The notes beneath the pieces were generated by a model. It had not been told where the DNA came from. It was given only the letters and a program-made list of their open reading frames with translations, and did no database searches. Both the position numbers and the translations under genes were made by a program. From Arthrobacter sp. U41 (GTDB lineage Bacteria > Actinomycetota > Actinomycetes > Actinomycetales > Micrococcaceae): DNA of 64,000 nucleotides. Of this stretch, positions 10,743 to 19,534 are shown piece after piece. Numbering within the stretch: position 1 is the stretch's first letter; every line of letters begins with the position of its first letter. Where the stretch lies: NCBI RefSeq assembly GCF_007679325.1, contig NZ_VEGI01000001.1, positions 372,001 through 436,000 on the forward strand, read 5' to 3'.

Positions 10743-10971
10743 TTGTGTCCTTCCAATATCTGCGGTGTGTCAGTGTTACTGGCCTCCACGATGGAGAGCA
10801 TCGGCCAACCGCTGCCTTTTGCTACTGGGCACAGGGCAAACCCATCCGCTGGACATCGCACCAGCGTGCAATGCTGGAATCGGGTGGATTGTGCGTCTGT
10901 GCCTTGCCAGACAACGAACAACCTTACCATGTTGGAGCCCGCTGTCGGCGCCGGCGGCCCGGCGGGGCCGT

Positions 10972-11029
10972 CTGTCAGCGCCCGTCAGGATCCACTGACA
11001 GCGACGGCCGGCCGGCAGGGTCGGCCGTC
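10972..11029 (-). other. Two inverted repeats between the cupin gene and rpsD
   Basis: GACGGCCG at 11003-11010 pairs with CGGCCGTC at 11022-11029, overlapping the cupin stop codon. CTGTCAG near 10972-10978 pairs with CTGACAG near 10995-11001. Neither has a T-run after it on the minus strand. They may end the rarA-cupin transcript, but this is weakly supported. The rest of the 285-bp gap up to rpsD shows nothing I recognise. Confidence 0.4.
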
Positions 11030-11339
11030 AGATCCTGGCGTGCACGCCCCGGCCGCTGCGCCGTCCGAAGGATGCTGCACCCAGGAACTCCACCGCCACG
11101 AACGGCTCACTTCCTGCAACCCATTCGTCATGGCCGGGCGGAATCGCGTACGTATCGTTGGCACGGATCGTGGAGCGCACCCCGCCGGACGATTCCACTT
11201 CCATGACCCCCGCAATGCAGAACCCGAGGTGGTGGTGCTCGCAGAGTTCGGTCTCTTCCAAGGGTCTGATGGACTCGGACCACCGCCAGCCGGGACCGAG
11301 GATCATGCGGGCCACGATTTCGAAAGGGCAGGCGGTCAC
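11028..11339 (-). CDS. Small cupin-domain protein
   Basis: A 103-residue single-domain cupin. The first cupin motif is visible in [16 protein letters not shown], with histidines as likely metal ligands, and the second in [22 protein letters not shown]. Such small cupins often bind a metal or small ligand and act as sensors or minor enzymes; the substrate here cannot be told. The GTG start overlaps the rarA stop as GTGA, so it is translated after rarA. Its role next to a DNA-repair ATPase is not evident. Confidence 0.85.
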   Translation of the reverse strand: MTACPFEIVARMILGPGWRWSESIRPLEETELCEHHHLGFCIAGVMEVESSGGVRSTIRANDTYAIPPGHDEWVAGSEPFVAVEFLGAASFGRRSGRGVHARI

Positions 11340-12775
11340 TTTCCCCGGATGATCCTGCGCAGCCGGTCCAGCCGGGTGGCGATGTCCCGTTCGGCGCCGT
11401 TGGCGGTGGGCTCGTAGTAGTTGCGGCCCACGAGGTCGTCCGGCGGGTACTGCTGGGTGGCCACGGAGTGCGGAGCGTCGTGGGCGTATTTGTAGCCCTG
11501 CCCGTTGCCCAGCTGCTTGGACCCCGGGTAGTGGGCATCCCGCAGGTGGGCGGGGATGCCGTTGCCGAGGCCGGCGCGGACGTCGGCGATCGCCTGGTTG
11601 ATTCCCATATAGGCGGCGTTGGATTTGGGTGCGGTGGCGAGGTGGACCACGGCCTCGGCCAGGATGATGCGGCCTTCGGGCATACCGATCAGCTGGACGG
11701 CCTGGGCAGCGGCGACGGCGGTCTGCAGCGCCGTGGGATCGGCCATGCCGACGTCCTCGGCCGCGGAGATGACGATGCGGCGGGCCACGAACCGGGGGTC
11801 CTCCCCCGCCTCGAGCATCCGGGCGAGGTAGTGCAGGGCGGCGTCGACGTCGGAGCCGCGGATGGATTTGATGAAGGCACTGGCGACGTCGTAGTGCTGG
11901 TCGCCGGCGCGGTCGTAGCGCACGGACGCGACGTCGAGGGCGCGTTCCGTGTGCTTGAGGTCGATCTTCACCGGGGCGGCGACGGACGCCCCGCCGGTCC
12001 CTTCGATCCCGTCGGCGTCGTCCGCGTCCCCGAACGCGACGCCGGCGGCCGCCTCGAGCGCGGTCAGCGCACGGCGGGCGTCCCCGCCGGAGAGCCGGAC
12101 GAGGTGGGCCAGGGCGTCGTCGGTGAGTTCTACCTTGCCGCCGAGTCCGCGGGCATCCGTCGCGGCCCGCAGGAGCAGGCCCTCGACGTCGGCGTCCGTG
12201 AGCGGTTTGAGGGTCAGCAGGAGAGACCGCGAGAGCAGCGGGGAGACGACGGAGAAGGACGGGTTTTCGGTGGTCGCGGCGACCAGGACCACCCAGCGGT
12301 TTTCGACGCCGGGCAGCAGCGCGTCCTGCTGGGCCTTGTTGAAGCGGTGGATCTCGTCCAGGAACAGCACAGTGGTGGTCTTGAAGAGGTCCCGGGCGGT
12401 GAGGGCCTCGTCCATAACGCGACGGACGTCTTTGACGCCGGCGGTGATGGCGGAGAGCTCAACGAATTTGCGCCCCGGGCCCTTGGCGATGACGTGCGCG
12501 AGCGTGGTTTTGCCGGTTCCGGGAGGCCCCCAGAGAATCAGTGAACTGGGGCCCGCGGGGCCGGTGGCGTCGGTGCCGGCGGCGAGCTGGCGCAGCGGCG
12601 AGCCCTGGCCAAGGAGGTGCTGCTGGCCCACTACGTCATCGAGCGTCCGCGGCCGCATCCTGACGGCGAGCGGGCTGCGCGGGGAGACTCTGCGGCTTTC
12701 GCCGGATTCCTCGACGTCGCCGTCATCCTCGATTGCGGCGCCGCTGTCCCGCCCTGCGCCAAAGAGATCATCCAC
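11336..12775 (-). CDS. rarA: Replication-associated recombination ATPase RarA (MgsA)
   Basis: AAA+ ATPase related to clamp loaders that acts at stalled replication forks. Walker A GPPGTGKT is at about 83-90, Walker [11 protein letters not shown] at about 135-144 and sensor 1 AATTENPSF further on. The C-terminal MgsA domain has the [27 protein letters not shown] and YKYAHDAP segments. At 479 residues it is slightly long because of an acidic N-terminal tail of 30 residues and a short insertion near 250. The start is GTG, apparently leaderless: TAGCCT lies 6 nt upstream. It is divergent from the acVLRF1 gene, with 60 bp between starts. Confidence 0.95.
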   Translation of the reverse strand: MDDLFGAGRDSGAAIEDDGDVEESGESRRVSPRSPLAVRMRPRTLDDVVGQQHLLGQGSPLRQLAAGTDATGPAGPSSLILWGPPGTGKTTLAHVIAKGPGRKFVELSAITAGVKDVRRVMDEALTARDLFKTTTVLFLDEIHRFNKAQQDALLPGVENRWVVLVAATTENPSFSVVSPLLSRSLLLTLKPLTDADVEGLLLRAATDARGLGGKVELTDDALAHLVRLSGGDARRALTALEAAAGVAFGDADDADGIEGTGGASVAAPVKIDLKHTERALDVASVRYDRAGDQHYDVASAFIKSIRGSDVDAALHYLARMLEAGEDPRFVARRIVISAAEDVGMADPTALQTAVAAAQAVQLIGMPEGRIILAEAVVHLATAPKSNAAYMGINQAIADVRAGLGNGIPAHLRDAHYPGSKQLGNGQGYKYAHDAPHSVATQQYPPDDLVGRNYYEPTANGAERDIATRLDRLRRIIRGK

Positions 12776-12781
12776 ATAGAT

Positions 12782-12787
12782 AGGCTA
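12782..12787 (-). promoter_or_regulatory. -10 box for leaderless rarA
   Basis: TAGCCT on the minus strand, then six bases, then the GTG start. No Shine-Dalgarno precedes the GTG. This matches the actinobacterial TANNNT promoter with transcription starting at the first codon. Confidence 0.55.
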
Positions 12788-12835
12788 CTTCTAGTTCCCG
12801 CCCGCCCAGACACCCTCATATCGGAGACCCGCGCC

Positions 12836-13498
12836 ATGACAACCTCCAGCACCCGTGTGGCGTTCGTCTCCGGCGCACGGCTGTTGGGGTGGGTGGAGCG
12901 CTTCGCGGCGAGCCACGGCGGGCTCACCGAGGAGGAGCTCGACGGCGGGCTGCAGCTCAGTGCCGCGGACGGAGCTGTGGCCCTGCTGCAGGCGCCGTGG
13001 CCGGCGGACGGGCGTCCCGGGCGCGGCAGCGACGCCGTCACGCGCCTGGCCTCGCTGGCCTCCCAGCAGCGGGGCATCGGGGCGGTGCTGGTGCGCCGCG
13101 GCGGCTACTCGGTGGCCGTGGTCAGCGGCGGCGCTGTGCTGGCGTCCAAGACGGGCACGCGGCATGTCCAGTCCCGGACGGCTGCCGGCGGCTGGTCCCA
13201 GCAGCGTTTTGCCCGGCGCCGGGCCAACCAGGCCGACGCACTGGTGGAGGCCGTTGCTGAGCATGCCGCCCGGATTTTCGCGGATCACCGGATCGAGTAC
13301 GTGGCGCCCGGCGGCGACCGGACGCTGGCCGGGCAGGTCCTCGCCGAGCCGGTGCTGAAGCAGTACGCGGCCCGCCCCAGGCTGGCGTTCCTGGACGTCC
13401 CGGACCCGCGCGCCGCCGTGCTGAAGAAGGCGGCCGCGGACCTGTGCGCGGTGCGGGTCCTGGTGACGGATCCGTCGTATCCGCCTGATGTCCTTTAG
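12836..13498 (+). CDS. acVLRF1-type peptidyl-tRNA hydrolase
   Basis: A 220-residue protein with the Vms1-like release-factor-1 motif GGWSQQRF at about 118-125, followed by RRRANQADALVEAVAEHAARI. The glutamine of this motif corresponds to the catalytic one of release factors. The C-terminal half resembles eRF1 domain 2-like folds (FLDVPDPRAAVLKKAAAD). Proteins of this family free nascent chains from stalled ribosomes; the actinobacterial subgroup is named acVLRF1. I chose the ATG at 12836, which follows a GGAG Shine-Dalgarno by 9 nt. Upstream in-frame codons overlap rarA. Its stop overlaps the convergent gene by a few bases. Confidence 0.85.
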   Translation: MTTSSTRVAFVSGARLLGWVERFAASHGGLTEEELDGGLQLSAADGAVALLQAPWPADGRPGRGSDAVTRLASLASQQRGIGAVLVRRGGYSVAVVSGGAVLASKTGTRHVQSRTAAGGWSQQRFARRRANQADALVEAVAEHAARIFADHRIEYVAPGGDRTLAGQVLAEPVLKQYAARPRLAFLDVPDPRAAVLKKAAADLCAVRVLVTDPSYPPDVL

Positions 13499-13731
13499 GG
13501 CTTACCCGCCGAAGTAGACGGAAGGCGCGACGCCAAGGCGATGCCCGCGGCGATCTGTAGAAGACTCACAGCCCGCGTCAGTTCAGGGTGGTCAGCCCAC
13601 ATGCGCATGCACTTACGCCACGGCACGGGGCCGAATTCCCACCGGGTCGAGTGCTGCACCGGAAACAACACTCCGAGGACACCGTCACCGATGGCCATCA
13701 TTGCTACGGATTCCGCGATAACAACTTTCAT
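13495..13731 (-). CDS. Small hypothetical membrane protein
   Basis: A 78-residue protein starting MKVVIAESVAMMAIGDG. Two hydrophobic segments, at about 7-25 and 56-71, flank a polar, tryptophan-containing middle (WEFGPVPWRKCMRMW). The ATG at 13731 is supported by a good GGAGG Shine-Dalgarno 6 nt upstream, although the frame is open 21 codons further. I do not recognise a family. It overlaps the 3' end of the acVLRF1 gene convergently. Confidence 0.7.
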   Translation of the reverse strand: MKVVIAESVAMMAIGDGVLGVLFPVQHSTRWEFGPVPWRKCMRMWADHPELTRAVSLLQIAAGIALASRLPSTSAGKP

Positions 13732-14026
13732 GAGATGCCTCCATGAGTGTGGCCACGGATGCCTGGTCGGGCATCCTGGGCGCGGGAACGGCATATTCCC
13801 CCGCCCCGATTATTCTCCGTCCGCGACCGGGGCCCTAAGTGCTGAAAGGCCCTGTCCCGTCAGGCCAGCCTTGTCGATAGTCCCCGGCGACACGTCTCCG
13901 AGGCCACGTTCCATCACCGGGAAGCAGACGGATCCCTGGGGTCGTATCACGTTGGCGTCATTAGCGCCGGCACGGACTTACGCCCGTCGGCCCGTCCTCA
14001 GCGGCGGGACATGGAAGTATTCACTT
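13732..14026. other. 295-bp gap without a convincing gene
   Basis: Between two small orphan genes. I see no RNA gene, repeat or clear promoter here, and the reading frames that cross it show no recognisable protein. Confidence 0.5.
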
Positions 14027-14551
14027 ATGACTATCGATAGTGATGATTCCAACCTTCCGGCGGTAGTGGGCCCACAGGGCACGGACGCCTCGACCGGAAG
14101 CCGCCGTGGCTGGGACCATATCGGGGCCATAATCGTCGATGCAACCTTGCAGCGACGGCAGAACTATCACGCGACCGTAATGCCTCGCGTTGTCGCCCTG
14201 ATTGAGGCATGGCCGGATGCCGCCACGACCAGCGGGTTCCGCAGTCGCCTCGATACGGGAACGCTCTCGGATGTCATCGATTGGCCGTCGCCTGGCCGCT
14301 TGGCCCAGGTCGAGGACATCACGTACGTGTTCGAGCGGCAGGGCATCGAAACGGTAATGGACCTCCGGGCGACGCTCGGTGAGGACGCCACGAGAGGCGT
14401 TCTCCGGGAAGAGCTGGCGGCCGTGCGGCATGTCACTCCTAAAACTCTGGATTACATTGAGATCCTGAGCGGAATCACCACGGGTGCTGCCACGTCCCTT
14501 GGCGACGACAAAGATCAACGAACCGCTTCCCCGATCGTGGATGCGGGCTGA
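14027..14551 (+). CDS. Hypothetical protein with a helix-hairpin-helix-like C-terminus
   Basis: A 174-residue protein. The first 30 residues are polar, and a helical region starts at DATLQRRQNYHATVMPRVVAL. The stretch ELAAVRHVTPKTLDYIEIL (about 130-148) resembles the helix-hairpin-helix of endonuclease III-like glycosylases. The usual next part, an iron-sulfur cluster or a catalytic aspartate segment, is missing. The reading ends after a polar tail of 25 residues, so the gene may be truncated. Shine-Dalgarno support is weak. It lies in the loose 13.5-15 kb stretch of small orphans. DNA binding is only an inference from the motif. Confidence 0.55.
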   Translation: MTIDSDDSNLPAVVGPQGTDASTGSRRGWDHIGAIIVDATLQRRQNYHATVMPRVVALIEAWPDAATTSGFRSRLDTGTLSDVIDWPSPGRLAQVEDITYVFERQGIETVMDLRATLGEDATRGVLREELAAVRHVTPKTLDYIEILSGITTGAATSLGDDKDQRTASPIVDAG

Positions 14552-14769
14552 CTTCCCGGCCCAAGACGGTGCACTTCCTGTTCGAACGAACTCGCTGAAA
14601 GGGCACGCGACAAGTGGTTCAGGCGGACTGGAGCAGGAGGTATTGCGGGTACGGGTTCTCGAAGGGCTCTGGCAAGCCCGGAGCTGCCATCTGCAGGGAC
14701 TGTGCCGCGGCGGCCATGGAACCGTTCAGCCGCAAGGAAGGATAACCTGTAAGGGCTCCCTGGTCAGGA

Positions 14770-14952
14770 ATGACCGACGACGAGCTGCTGGCGCACCTGC
14801 CGGAGATCGCCGCCGTCGCCTCGCAGGTCGAGGAGCGTTTGGGTGTCTGGGTAGGAACCGCGCGTGAACGAAGGATCAGCTGGGCGCGCATCGGCGCGTC
14901 GCTGGGAATGACCAGGCAATCAGCATGGGAACGCTTTCAGGCCTCTCGATGA
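14770..14952 (+). CDS. Small helix-turn-helix protein, possibly a remnant
   Basis: A 60-residue reading frame ending ISWARIGASLGMTRQSAWERFQASR. This matches the HTH seen in many actinobacterial DNA-binding proteins, usually inside longer chains. The ATG at 14770 is the only usual start in the open frame, and no well-placed Shine-Dalgarno precedes it. It may be a real mini-regulator or the surviving end of a larger gene. The 218 bp before it (14552-14769) hold nothing I recognise. Confidence 0.45.
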   Translation: MTDDELLAHLPEIAAVASQVEERLGVWVGTARERRISWARIGASLGMTRQSAWERFQASR

Positions 14953-15028
14953 ACACCCTGCTCAGACCAATCCGGCCGCAGTCGCCGAAATGCGACGCCG
15001 AGATCTGTCGTGCGCCACCGCAGCTGGC

Positions 15029-15529
15029 TCACGTGCCTGGCTCACCGGTTCTGATCCAGTAACGCAGTACGGGTCCGTGCCTGGCGCCATCCTCGCGTAG
15101 GCCGCCGAGTCGTTCGATAGTCTTCGCCGAGGCGAGGTTTCCAGCCTCGCAGATAACCAGCAAGCGTTCCATGCCGAGTCCCCGCGCCTCGCAGACCATG
15201 CGGCCGAGCGCCCAAGTTGCCAGTCCGCCCCGGCGGGCCGACGGCCGTATGCCGTAGCCGATGTGTCCGGCCCACGGCACAATGTCGCTTCCTCCGTGAC
15301 GCAGCGCTATCCCGCCGAGCACTTGGTCGTCCTCAACAATCCAGCGGTACATACAGCGGTCCGACTCCCCAGCCAGCCGCTCCAGCCAGGCTGCGAACCC
15401 GGCTGGCGAATCGACGTCGTCGGCGGTCAACAGCCCGAAACCGTCTTCATGGACGCCAGGACCCCACTCGGCACGCGCCTCAAGCCACGCAGCGCGCAGA
15501 CCTCGGGTTGGTTCGATCAGCTCGGGCAT
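15029..15529 (-). CDS. GNAT family N-acetyltransferase
   Basis: A 166-residue protein with the acetyl-CoA loop region HIGYGIRPSARRGGLATWALGRMV (about 100-123) and the later GNLASAKTIERLGGLRE, as in GNATs close to the RimJ/RimL or YkkB type. The substrate is unknown. The ATG at 15529 (MPELIEPTRG) is chosen over the more distant start because TACAGT lies six bases upstream of it, a leaderless arrangement, and because the conserved fold begins here. It is divergent from the hydrolase gene, with 93 bp between starts. Confidence 0.85.
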   Translation of the reverse strand: MPELIEPTRGLRAAWLEARAEWGPGVHEDGFGLLTADDVDSPAGFAAWLERLAGESDRCMYRWIVEDDQVLGGIALRHGGSDIVPWAGHIGYGIRPSARRGGLATWALGRMVCEARGLGMERLLVICEAGNLASAKTIERLGGLREDGARHGPVLRYWIRTGEPGT

Positions 15530-15535
15530 GCCGCC

Positions 15536-15541
15536 ACTGTA
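15536..15541 (-). promoter_or_regulatory. -10 box for the leaderless acetyltransferase gene
   Basis: TACAGT on the minus strand, then six bases, then ATG. No other signal for translation is evident. Confidence 0.5.
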
Positions 15542-15610
15542 GCTCCAGTACTCGGGTGCTTTCCAACGACGCCGCGGAGCGACGCTGACCGTAACAGAGG
15601 AACTCGTAGA

Positions 15611-15616
15611 TACCAT
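15611..15616 (+). promoter_or_regulatory. -10 box for the leaderless hydrolase gene
   Basis: TACCAT, then six bases, then the ATG at 15623. No Shine-Dalgarno is present. Confidence 0.5.
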
Positions 15617-15622
15617 TCAGCC

Positions 15623-16225
15623 ATGGAATCGTTCCCCTGGCCCGGACTCCGCGCCACGACGGAGAAGACGAAAGTGGCGGTCATCCTTCCCGGCGCTAAC
15701 TATCCGGTGGAAGCGCCGCTGCTGTTCTGGACGGCACAGATGCTCGTGGACCTTGGCTGGCATGTCCAGGCGGTCCGATGGACGCTGGACGACGCGGCGC
15801 GCAGGGACCCGTACGCCTATACGGCCATCGCTGCGGAAATGGCTTTTGCCGACGCTCCCCCAGCAGCATCCCGGCTGATCGTAGCCAAGTCATTTGGCAC
15901 GCTGTGCCTCCCCTGGGCCGAGCGGGCGGGCGTGCCGGGCCTGTGGCTCACCCCAATACTCACCGACCCACATATCCGGGACACGCTGGCCACCACCTCG
16001 AAGTCCGACCTTTTGCTGGGCGGCACGAAGGACGAGCTGTGGGACGGTGGCCGCCGAGATGAGAGGAACGGGACTTTCGTCGACATTCCCGGTGCCGATC
16101 ATGGACTGCAAGTCCGCGGCGACTGGCGTGCGTCCGTCGCCGCCCAATCGTCCGCACTTGATCAGATCGAGAATTTCGTACGTGGCATGCCTGGGAACAG
16201 GCCAGCTACGGGGTCACGACGTTGA
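15623..16225 (+). CDS. Alpha/beta-hydrolase fold protein
   Basis: A 200-residue small alpha/beta hydrolase. The N-terminal strand and oxyanion region is VAVILPGANYPVEAPLLFW. The nucleophile elbow is RLIVAKSFGTL, with serine near residue 91. A likely acid is in GGTKDELWDG and the likely catalytic histidine in PGADHGLQV. The substrate is unknown. The ATG at 15623 follows a TANNNT box by six bases, and the frame further upstream overlaps the divergent gene. Its last 20 bp overlap the convergent alkyl sulfatase gene. Confidence 0.82.
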   Translation: MESFPWPGLRATTEKTKVAVILPGANYPVEAPLLFWTAQMLVDLGWHVQAVRWTLDDAARRDPYAYTAIAAEMAFADAPPAASRLIVAKSFGTLCLPWAERAGVPGLWLTPILTDPHIRDTLATTSKSDLLLGGTKDELWDGGRRDERNGTFVDIPGADHGLQVRGDWRASVAAQSSALDQIENFVRGMPGNRPATGSRR

Positions 16226-18077
16226 ACGACGGATCGCCCTTCTCGAGTACGCCGAGCAGGGCTTGGAGGACGGTGGCGTCACCGTCGATGTCGATGCCGG
16301 CAGAGTCCATGTCCCCGCCGAGGAGCGCGAGCATCCGGCTTTTGGTGAGCGAGAGTTTCACCGGGGCCGTCGCATCGGCGGCCCGTGGGGTGCTCATGAG
16401 CACCCCGTTGCGCAGGGTGACCCGGTAGTTCGTCTCGAGATCTGTAAACGTCACGTTCAGTGTCAGATCGAGATCCCATGCCTTGGGTCCGTTGACCGAG
16501 ATCGCAAGTGAGTCGAAGATCTGTGCAGCAGTGAGTTGGGCGAGAATCGCTGGCGCTGCCGTCACTGCCGGGGTGCCAAAGTTGCCCCCGCGGAGTTCGG
16601 TGGCGTTCGACAGGAAGAAGTTCCGCCAGGTTCCATTCTCGCTGCCATACCCAAGCTGTTCCAGGGTGTTGGCATAGAGGGAGCGGGCTGCAATGTGGTC
16701 GGGGTCGGCGAAGACGGCGTGATCCAGTAGGGTCGCCGCCCAACGGAAGTCTCCCGACTCGAAGGCTGTTTGGGCGATTTTGACGACTTGATCGAGCCCG
16801 CCCATCGCCTCGACGTACCGGTTCGCGAGTTCGGCGGGGGGATGCGGCCAGAGTCGCCCGGGGTTGGCATCGAACCAGCCCATGTACCGCTGGTAAATGG
16901 CCTTGACGTTGTGGCTGACGGAGCCGTAGTAGCCACGGGTGCTCCAGGCACGCGCCAACGCCGGCGGCAGTTCGATGATCTCGGCGATCTCCGATCCTGT
17001 GTACCCCTGGTTGATGTACCGCAGGGTCTGATCATGCAAGTAGGCGTATAGGTCCCGTTGCGTGGCCAGGTAGTCCACGATGCGATCTGATCCCCAGGTG
17101 GGCCAATGGTGGGATGCGAAAGCGACGTCAGTTCGAGCGCCGAAAGTTTCGATGGCTTCGGTCAAGTAGCCTGCCCACACGTGGGGGTCGCGGACGAGTG
17201 CCCCGCGCAGGGTCAGCAGGTTGTGCAGGGTGTGGGTCGCGTTTTCGGCCATGCACAGTGCCCGGTACCGGGGAAAGTAGAAGTGCATCTCCGCCGGCGC
17301 CTCAGTCCCCGGCGCCATCTGGAACTCGATCTCGACGCCGTCCACCGTGTGTGTCTGGCCAGTCTCACTGATGTCAAGGGTCGGTACGATGAGTCCGACT
17401 TCTCCGGTCGACGTCGTCTGGCCGAGACCTGCGCCAACCTGACCAAGAGGTCCCCGATCCAGGGCCGCGCCGTACATATAGCCGGCCCGGCGGGCCATGG
17501 CGGTCCCGGCATAGACGTTTTCGGACACCGCGTGTTCGACGAAACCAACCGGTGCGATCACTTCAATGTGGCCGGCGTTCACCGCCTCCCCCGACGCAAC
17601 ACCGAAAACACCGCCGAAATGGTCCACGTGGCTGTGCGTATAAATGACGGCGACAACCTGCCTCTCGCCCCGATGCATACGGTAGAGGGCGAGTGCCGCG
17701 GCCGCCGTCTCCGTCGAGATGAGCGGGTCGATCACGATCACTCCCGTGTCGCCCTCTACGAACGTGACGTTCGAAAGATCCACTCCGCGCACCTGGTAAA
17801 TGCCCTCAACCACCTCATACAGACCCTGTTTGGCGACCAGGGTGGACTGGCGCCAGAGACTGGGGTTGACCGACGGCGGGGCCTCTCCTGAGAGGAACGC
17901 GTAGCTGTCGCTGTCCCAGACAACCCGGCCGTCCGATGCACTCACCACTCCCGGGTCCAGAGCTGCGATGAACCCCCTGTCGGCATCGCCAAAGTCGGCC
18001 CGGTCACTGAACGGGAGCGCCTCCGACAATTTTCGATGGGCTGCACGGATCGCCGCGGAGGCTGGCTTGGATTCCAT
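16206..18077 (-). CDS. Alkyl sulfatase (SdsA-like, metallo-beta-lactamase fold)
   Basis: A 623-residue enzyme of the SdsA/Yjcs alkyl sulfatase family, which hydrolyses alkyl sulfate esters such as SDS to alcohol and sulfate with two zinc ions. The metal motif THSHVDHFGG is at about 147-156. The family segments MHFYFPRYRALCMAEN, FASHHWPTWGSDRIVDYLATQRDLY and the dimerisation region GYYGSVSHNVKAIYQRYMGWFDANP follow. The last 120 residues form the SCP2-like lipid-binding domain. Full length, with no break. Many characterised members are exported, but I see no clear signal peptide here, so this one may be cytoplasmic. Confidence 0.92.
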   Translation of the reverse strand: MESKPASAAIRAAHRKLSEALPFSDRADFGDADRGFIAALDPGVVSASDGRVVWDSDSYAFLSGEAPPSVNPSLWRQSTLVAKQGLYEVVEGIYQVRGVDLSNVTFVEGDTGVIVIDPLISTETAAAALALYRMHRGERQVVAVIYTHSHVDHFGGVFGVASGEAVNAGHIEVIAPVGFVEHAVSENVYAGTAMARRAGYMYGAALDRGPLGQVGAGLGQTTSTGEVGLIVPTLDISETGQTHTVDGVEIEFQMAPGTEAPAEMHFYFPRYRALCMAENATHTLHNLLTLRGALVRDPHVWAGYLTEAIETFGARTDVAFASHHWPTWGSDRIVDYLATQRDLYAYLHDQTLRYINQGYTGSEIAEIIELPPALARAWSTRGYYGSVSHNVKAIYQRYMGWFDANPGRLWPHPPAELANRYVEAMGGLDQVVKIAQTAFESGDFRWAATLLDHAVFADPDHIAARSLYANTLEQLGYGSENGTWRNFFLSNATELRGGNFGTPAVTAAPAILAQLTAAQIFDSLAISVNGPKAWDLDLTLNVTFTDLETNYRVTLRNGVLMSTPRAADATAPVKLSLTKSRMLALLGGDMDSAGIDIDGDATVLQALLGVLEKGDPSFNVVTP

Positions 18078-18244
18078 TGGTCGTCCATCCCTTCGGGCGG
18101 GAACACTCGGTGCGTATCACTATGCACGACCCGGTAAACGCTGACAACGCCCCTTATGGGAACGGCGGCGGTATCCCCTGCAGTGGTATTGCCCGCGCGA
18201 GGCACGGCGGCGGATACAGAGCACGCCGTTCCCAGCCGCCCCGG

Positions 18245-18250
18245 TAGCCT
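18245..18250 (+). promoter_or_regulatory. -10 box for the leaderless methyltransferase gene
   Basis: TAGCCT, then six bases, then the ATG at 18257. No Shine-Dalgarno is present. Confidence 0.55.
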
Positions 18251-18256
18251 GTCCAG

Positions 18257-18913
18257 ATGAACGCTGATGATCGCCTTGCCAACGTCCGGTCCACGTACGA
18301 TCTGGTGGCAGAGAGCTACGCAAGCCTGCTGCCCGACGCCAGCTTCGAAGCGCCGGTGGACCGCGGCATGATCGAAGCGTTCGTCACCCACGTGGCTGAG
18401 GGGAGCGCCCGTTCAGTAGTCGATGCCGGCTGCGGGTCGGGCCGCATGACCCGGTTACTGGCGACGCTGGGAGTGGACGTGACAGGAATCGATGTGTCCG
18501 GCGGCATGATCGACGTGGCCCGTCGGTCCAGTCCAGAGCTCAACTTTGAGGTCGGCGAACTGGCGGAGCTTCCCTTCGCGGATATGCAGCTGGGCGGGGT
18601 CTTCGCCTGGTACTCGATCATCCATTCGCCGCCCAAGGATCTCCCCCGGATATTTGCCGAGTTCTTCCGCGTTCTGGTACCCGGGGGCCATGCACTGCTC
18701 AGTTTCCAGGTCGGCGAGGGTCACCGGCATCTCTCACGCGCCTACGGGTATGACGTGTCGATGGAGGCCCAGCTCTTCACACCGGAGATCATCACCGAAT
18801 ATCTGGCGGGCGCCGGTTTCAGCGTGGTCGCCCGGATGACCCGCCCGCCGCGGACTTATGAAACAACGCCCCAGGCAGTTTTTCTCGCCCGCCGTTCAGT
18901 CACCGGGGCATAG
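18257..18913 (+). CDS. Class I SAM-dependent methyltransferase
   Basis: A 218-residue methyltransferase. Motif I VVDAGCGSGRMTRLL is at about 54-68, the acidic motif II VTGIDVSGGMIDVARR at about 74-89, and the post-motifs FAWYSIIHSPPKDLPRIFAEFFRVLVPGG follow. The acceptor cannot be read from the sequence. The general pattern is that of the UbiE/small-molecule type. The start fits the leaderless TAGCCT-N6-ATG arrangement. It stands alone between the alkyl sulfatase (divergent) and a membrane protein gene. Confidence 0.88.
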   Translation: MNADDRLANVRSTYDLVAESYASLLPDASFEAPVDRGMIEAFVTHVAEGSARSVVDAGCGSGRMTRLLATLGVDVTGIDVSGGMIDVARRSSPELNFEVGELAELPFADMQLGGVFAWYSIIHSPPKDLPRIFAEFFRVLVPGGHALLSFQVGEGHRHLSRAYGYDVSMEAQLFTPEIITEYLAGAGFSVVARMTRPPRTYETTPQAVFLARRSVTGA

Positions 18914-19011
18914 TCCGGCAACCGGGGCCATAGGCCAGCCACGGCGCCCTATGGCCAGTCCCGGCGGCCCAATCCAGCCGGCAACGGCGGGCACCCGTTG
19001 CGACCGGCCGA

Positions 19012-19017
19012 TATCGT
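19012..19017 (+). promoter_or_regulatory. -10 box for the leaderless membrane protein gene
   Basis: TATCGT, then six bases, then the ATG at 19024. No Shine-Dalgarno is present. Confidence 0.5.
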
Positions 19018-19023
19018 GGTTCC

Positions 19024-19524
19024 ATGAGGCAGACCGCGGGACAGAAGCTCGGATCGTTGCTGCTTCCGCTGTACCTGCTGGCGGTCCTTGCCGGGATGGC
19101 GGCCGGTGCAGGAGCGGGCGCTGTCCTCAGCGCGGTTTCGGCGATCCAGCGGGCCATCCAGCCCGAGCTCTTCGCGGGCTGGGGACCCGGCGGAATCGGG
19201 ATCATGCCGGTCCTGATCGGACTGCCGGTCGGAGCCGGGATGGCGTTGGCGCCGGCCACCGGCGCCATTGCGGGATTGTTCGTGCAGGCGTGGAATACAC
19301 CGTTTCCGTCGCTCAAGAGTCAGGCACGGGCCGCCGCCTGGGGTGCCGGATCGGCCTCCGTCCTGCTCGCCGGTGCCACGCTTTTCCTGACCGGAGCGGA
19401 CCCGGTGGCCACCCTCGCAGCCGGTGCAGCCTATGCGTTCGTCTCGTTCCTGCTGGCGTCCGCCATTAGTTACCGGCTCCTGCGTTACCGGGAGTCCCGG
19501 GAATCAGCCGCGCCGGGAGAATGA
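19024..19524 (+). CDS. Hypothetical integral membrane protein
   Basis: A 166-residue protein with about four hydrophobic helices, roughly 10-38 (LLLPLYLLAVLAGMAAG), 57-86, 105-125 and 130-150, and a polar C-terminal tail. It is rich in Gly and Ala. I do not recognise a family and infer no function. The start fits a leaderless TATCGT-N6-ATG layout. It is convergent with the acetyltransferase gene downstream, the stops being about 10 bp apart. Confidence 0.75.
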   Translation: MRQTAGQKLGSLLLPLYLLAVLAGMAAGAGAGAVLSAVSAIQRAIQPELFAGWGPGGIGIMPVLIGLPVGAGMALAPATGAIAGLFVQAWNTPFPSLKSQARAAAWGAGSASVLLAGATLFLTGADPVATLAAGAAYAFVSFLLASAISYRLLRYRESRESAAPGE

Positions 19525-19534
19525 GAGCACGGCG

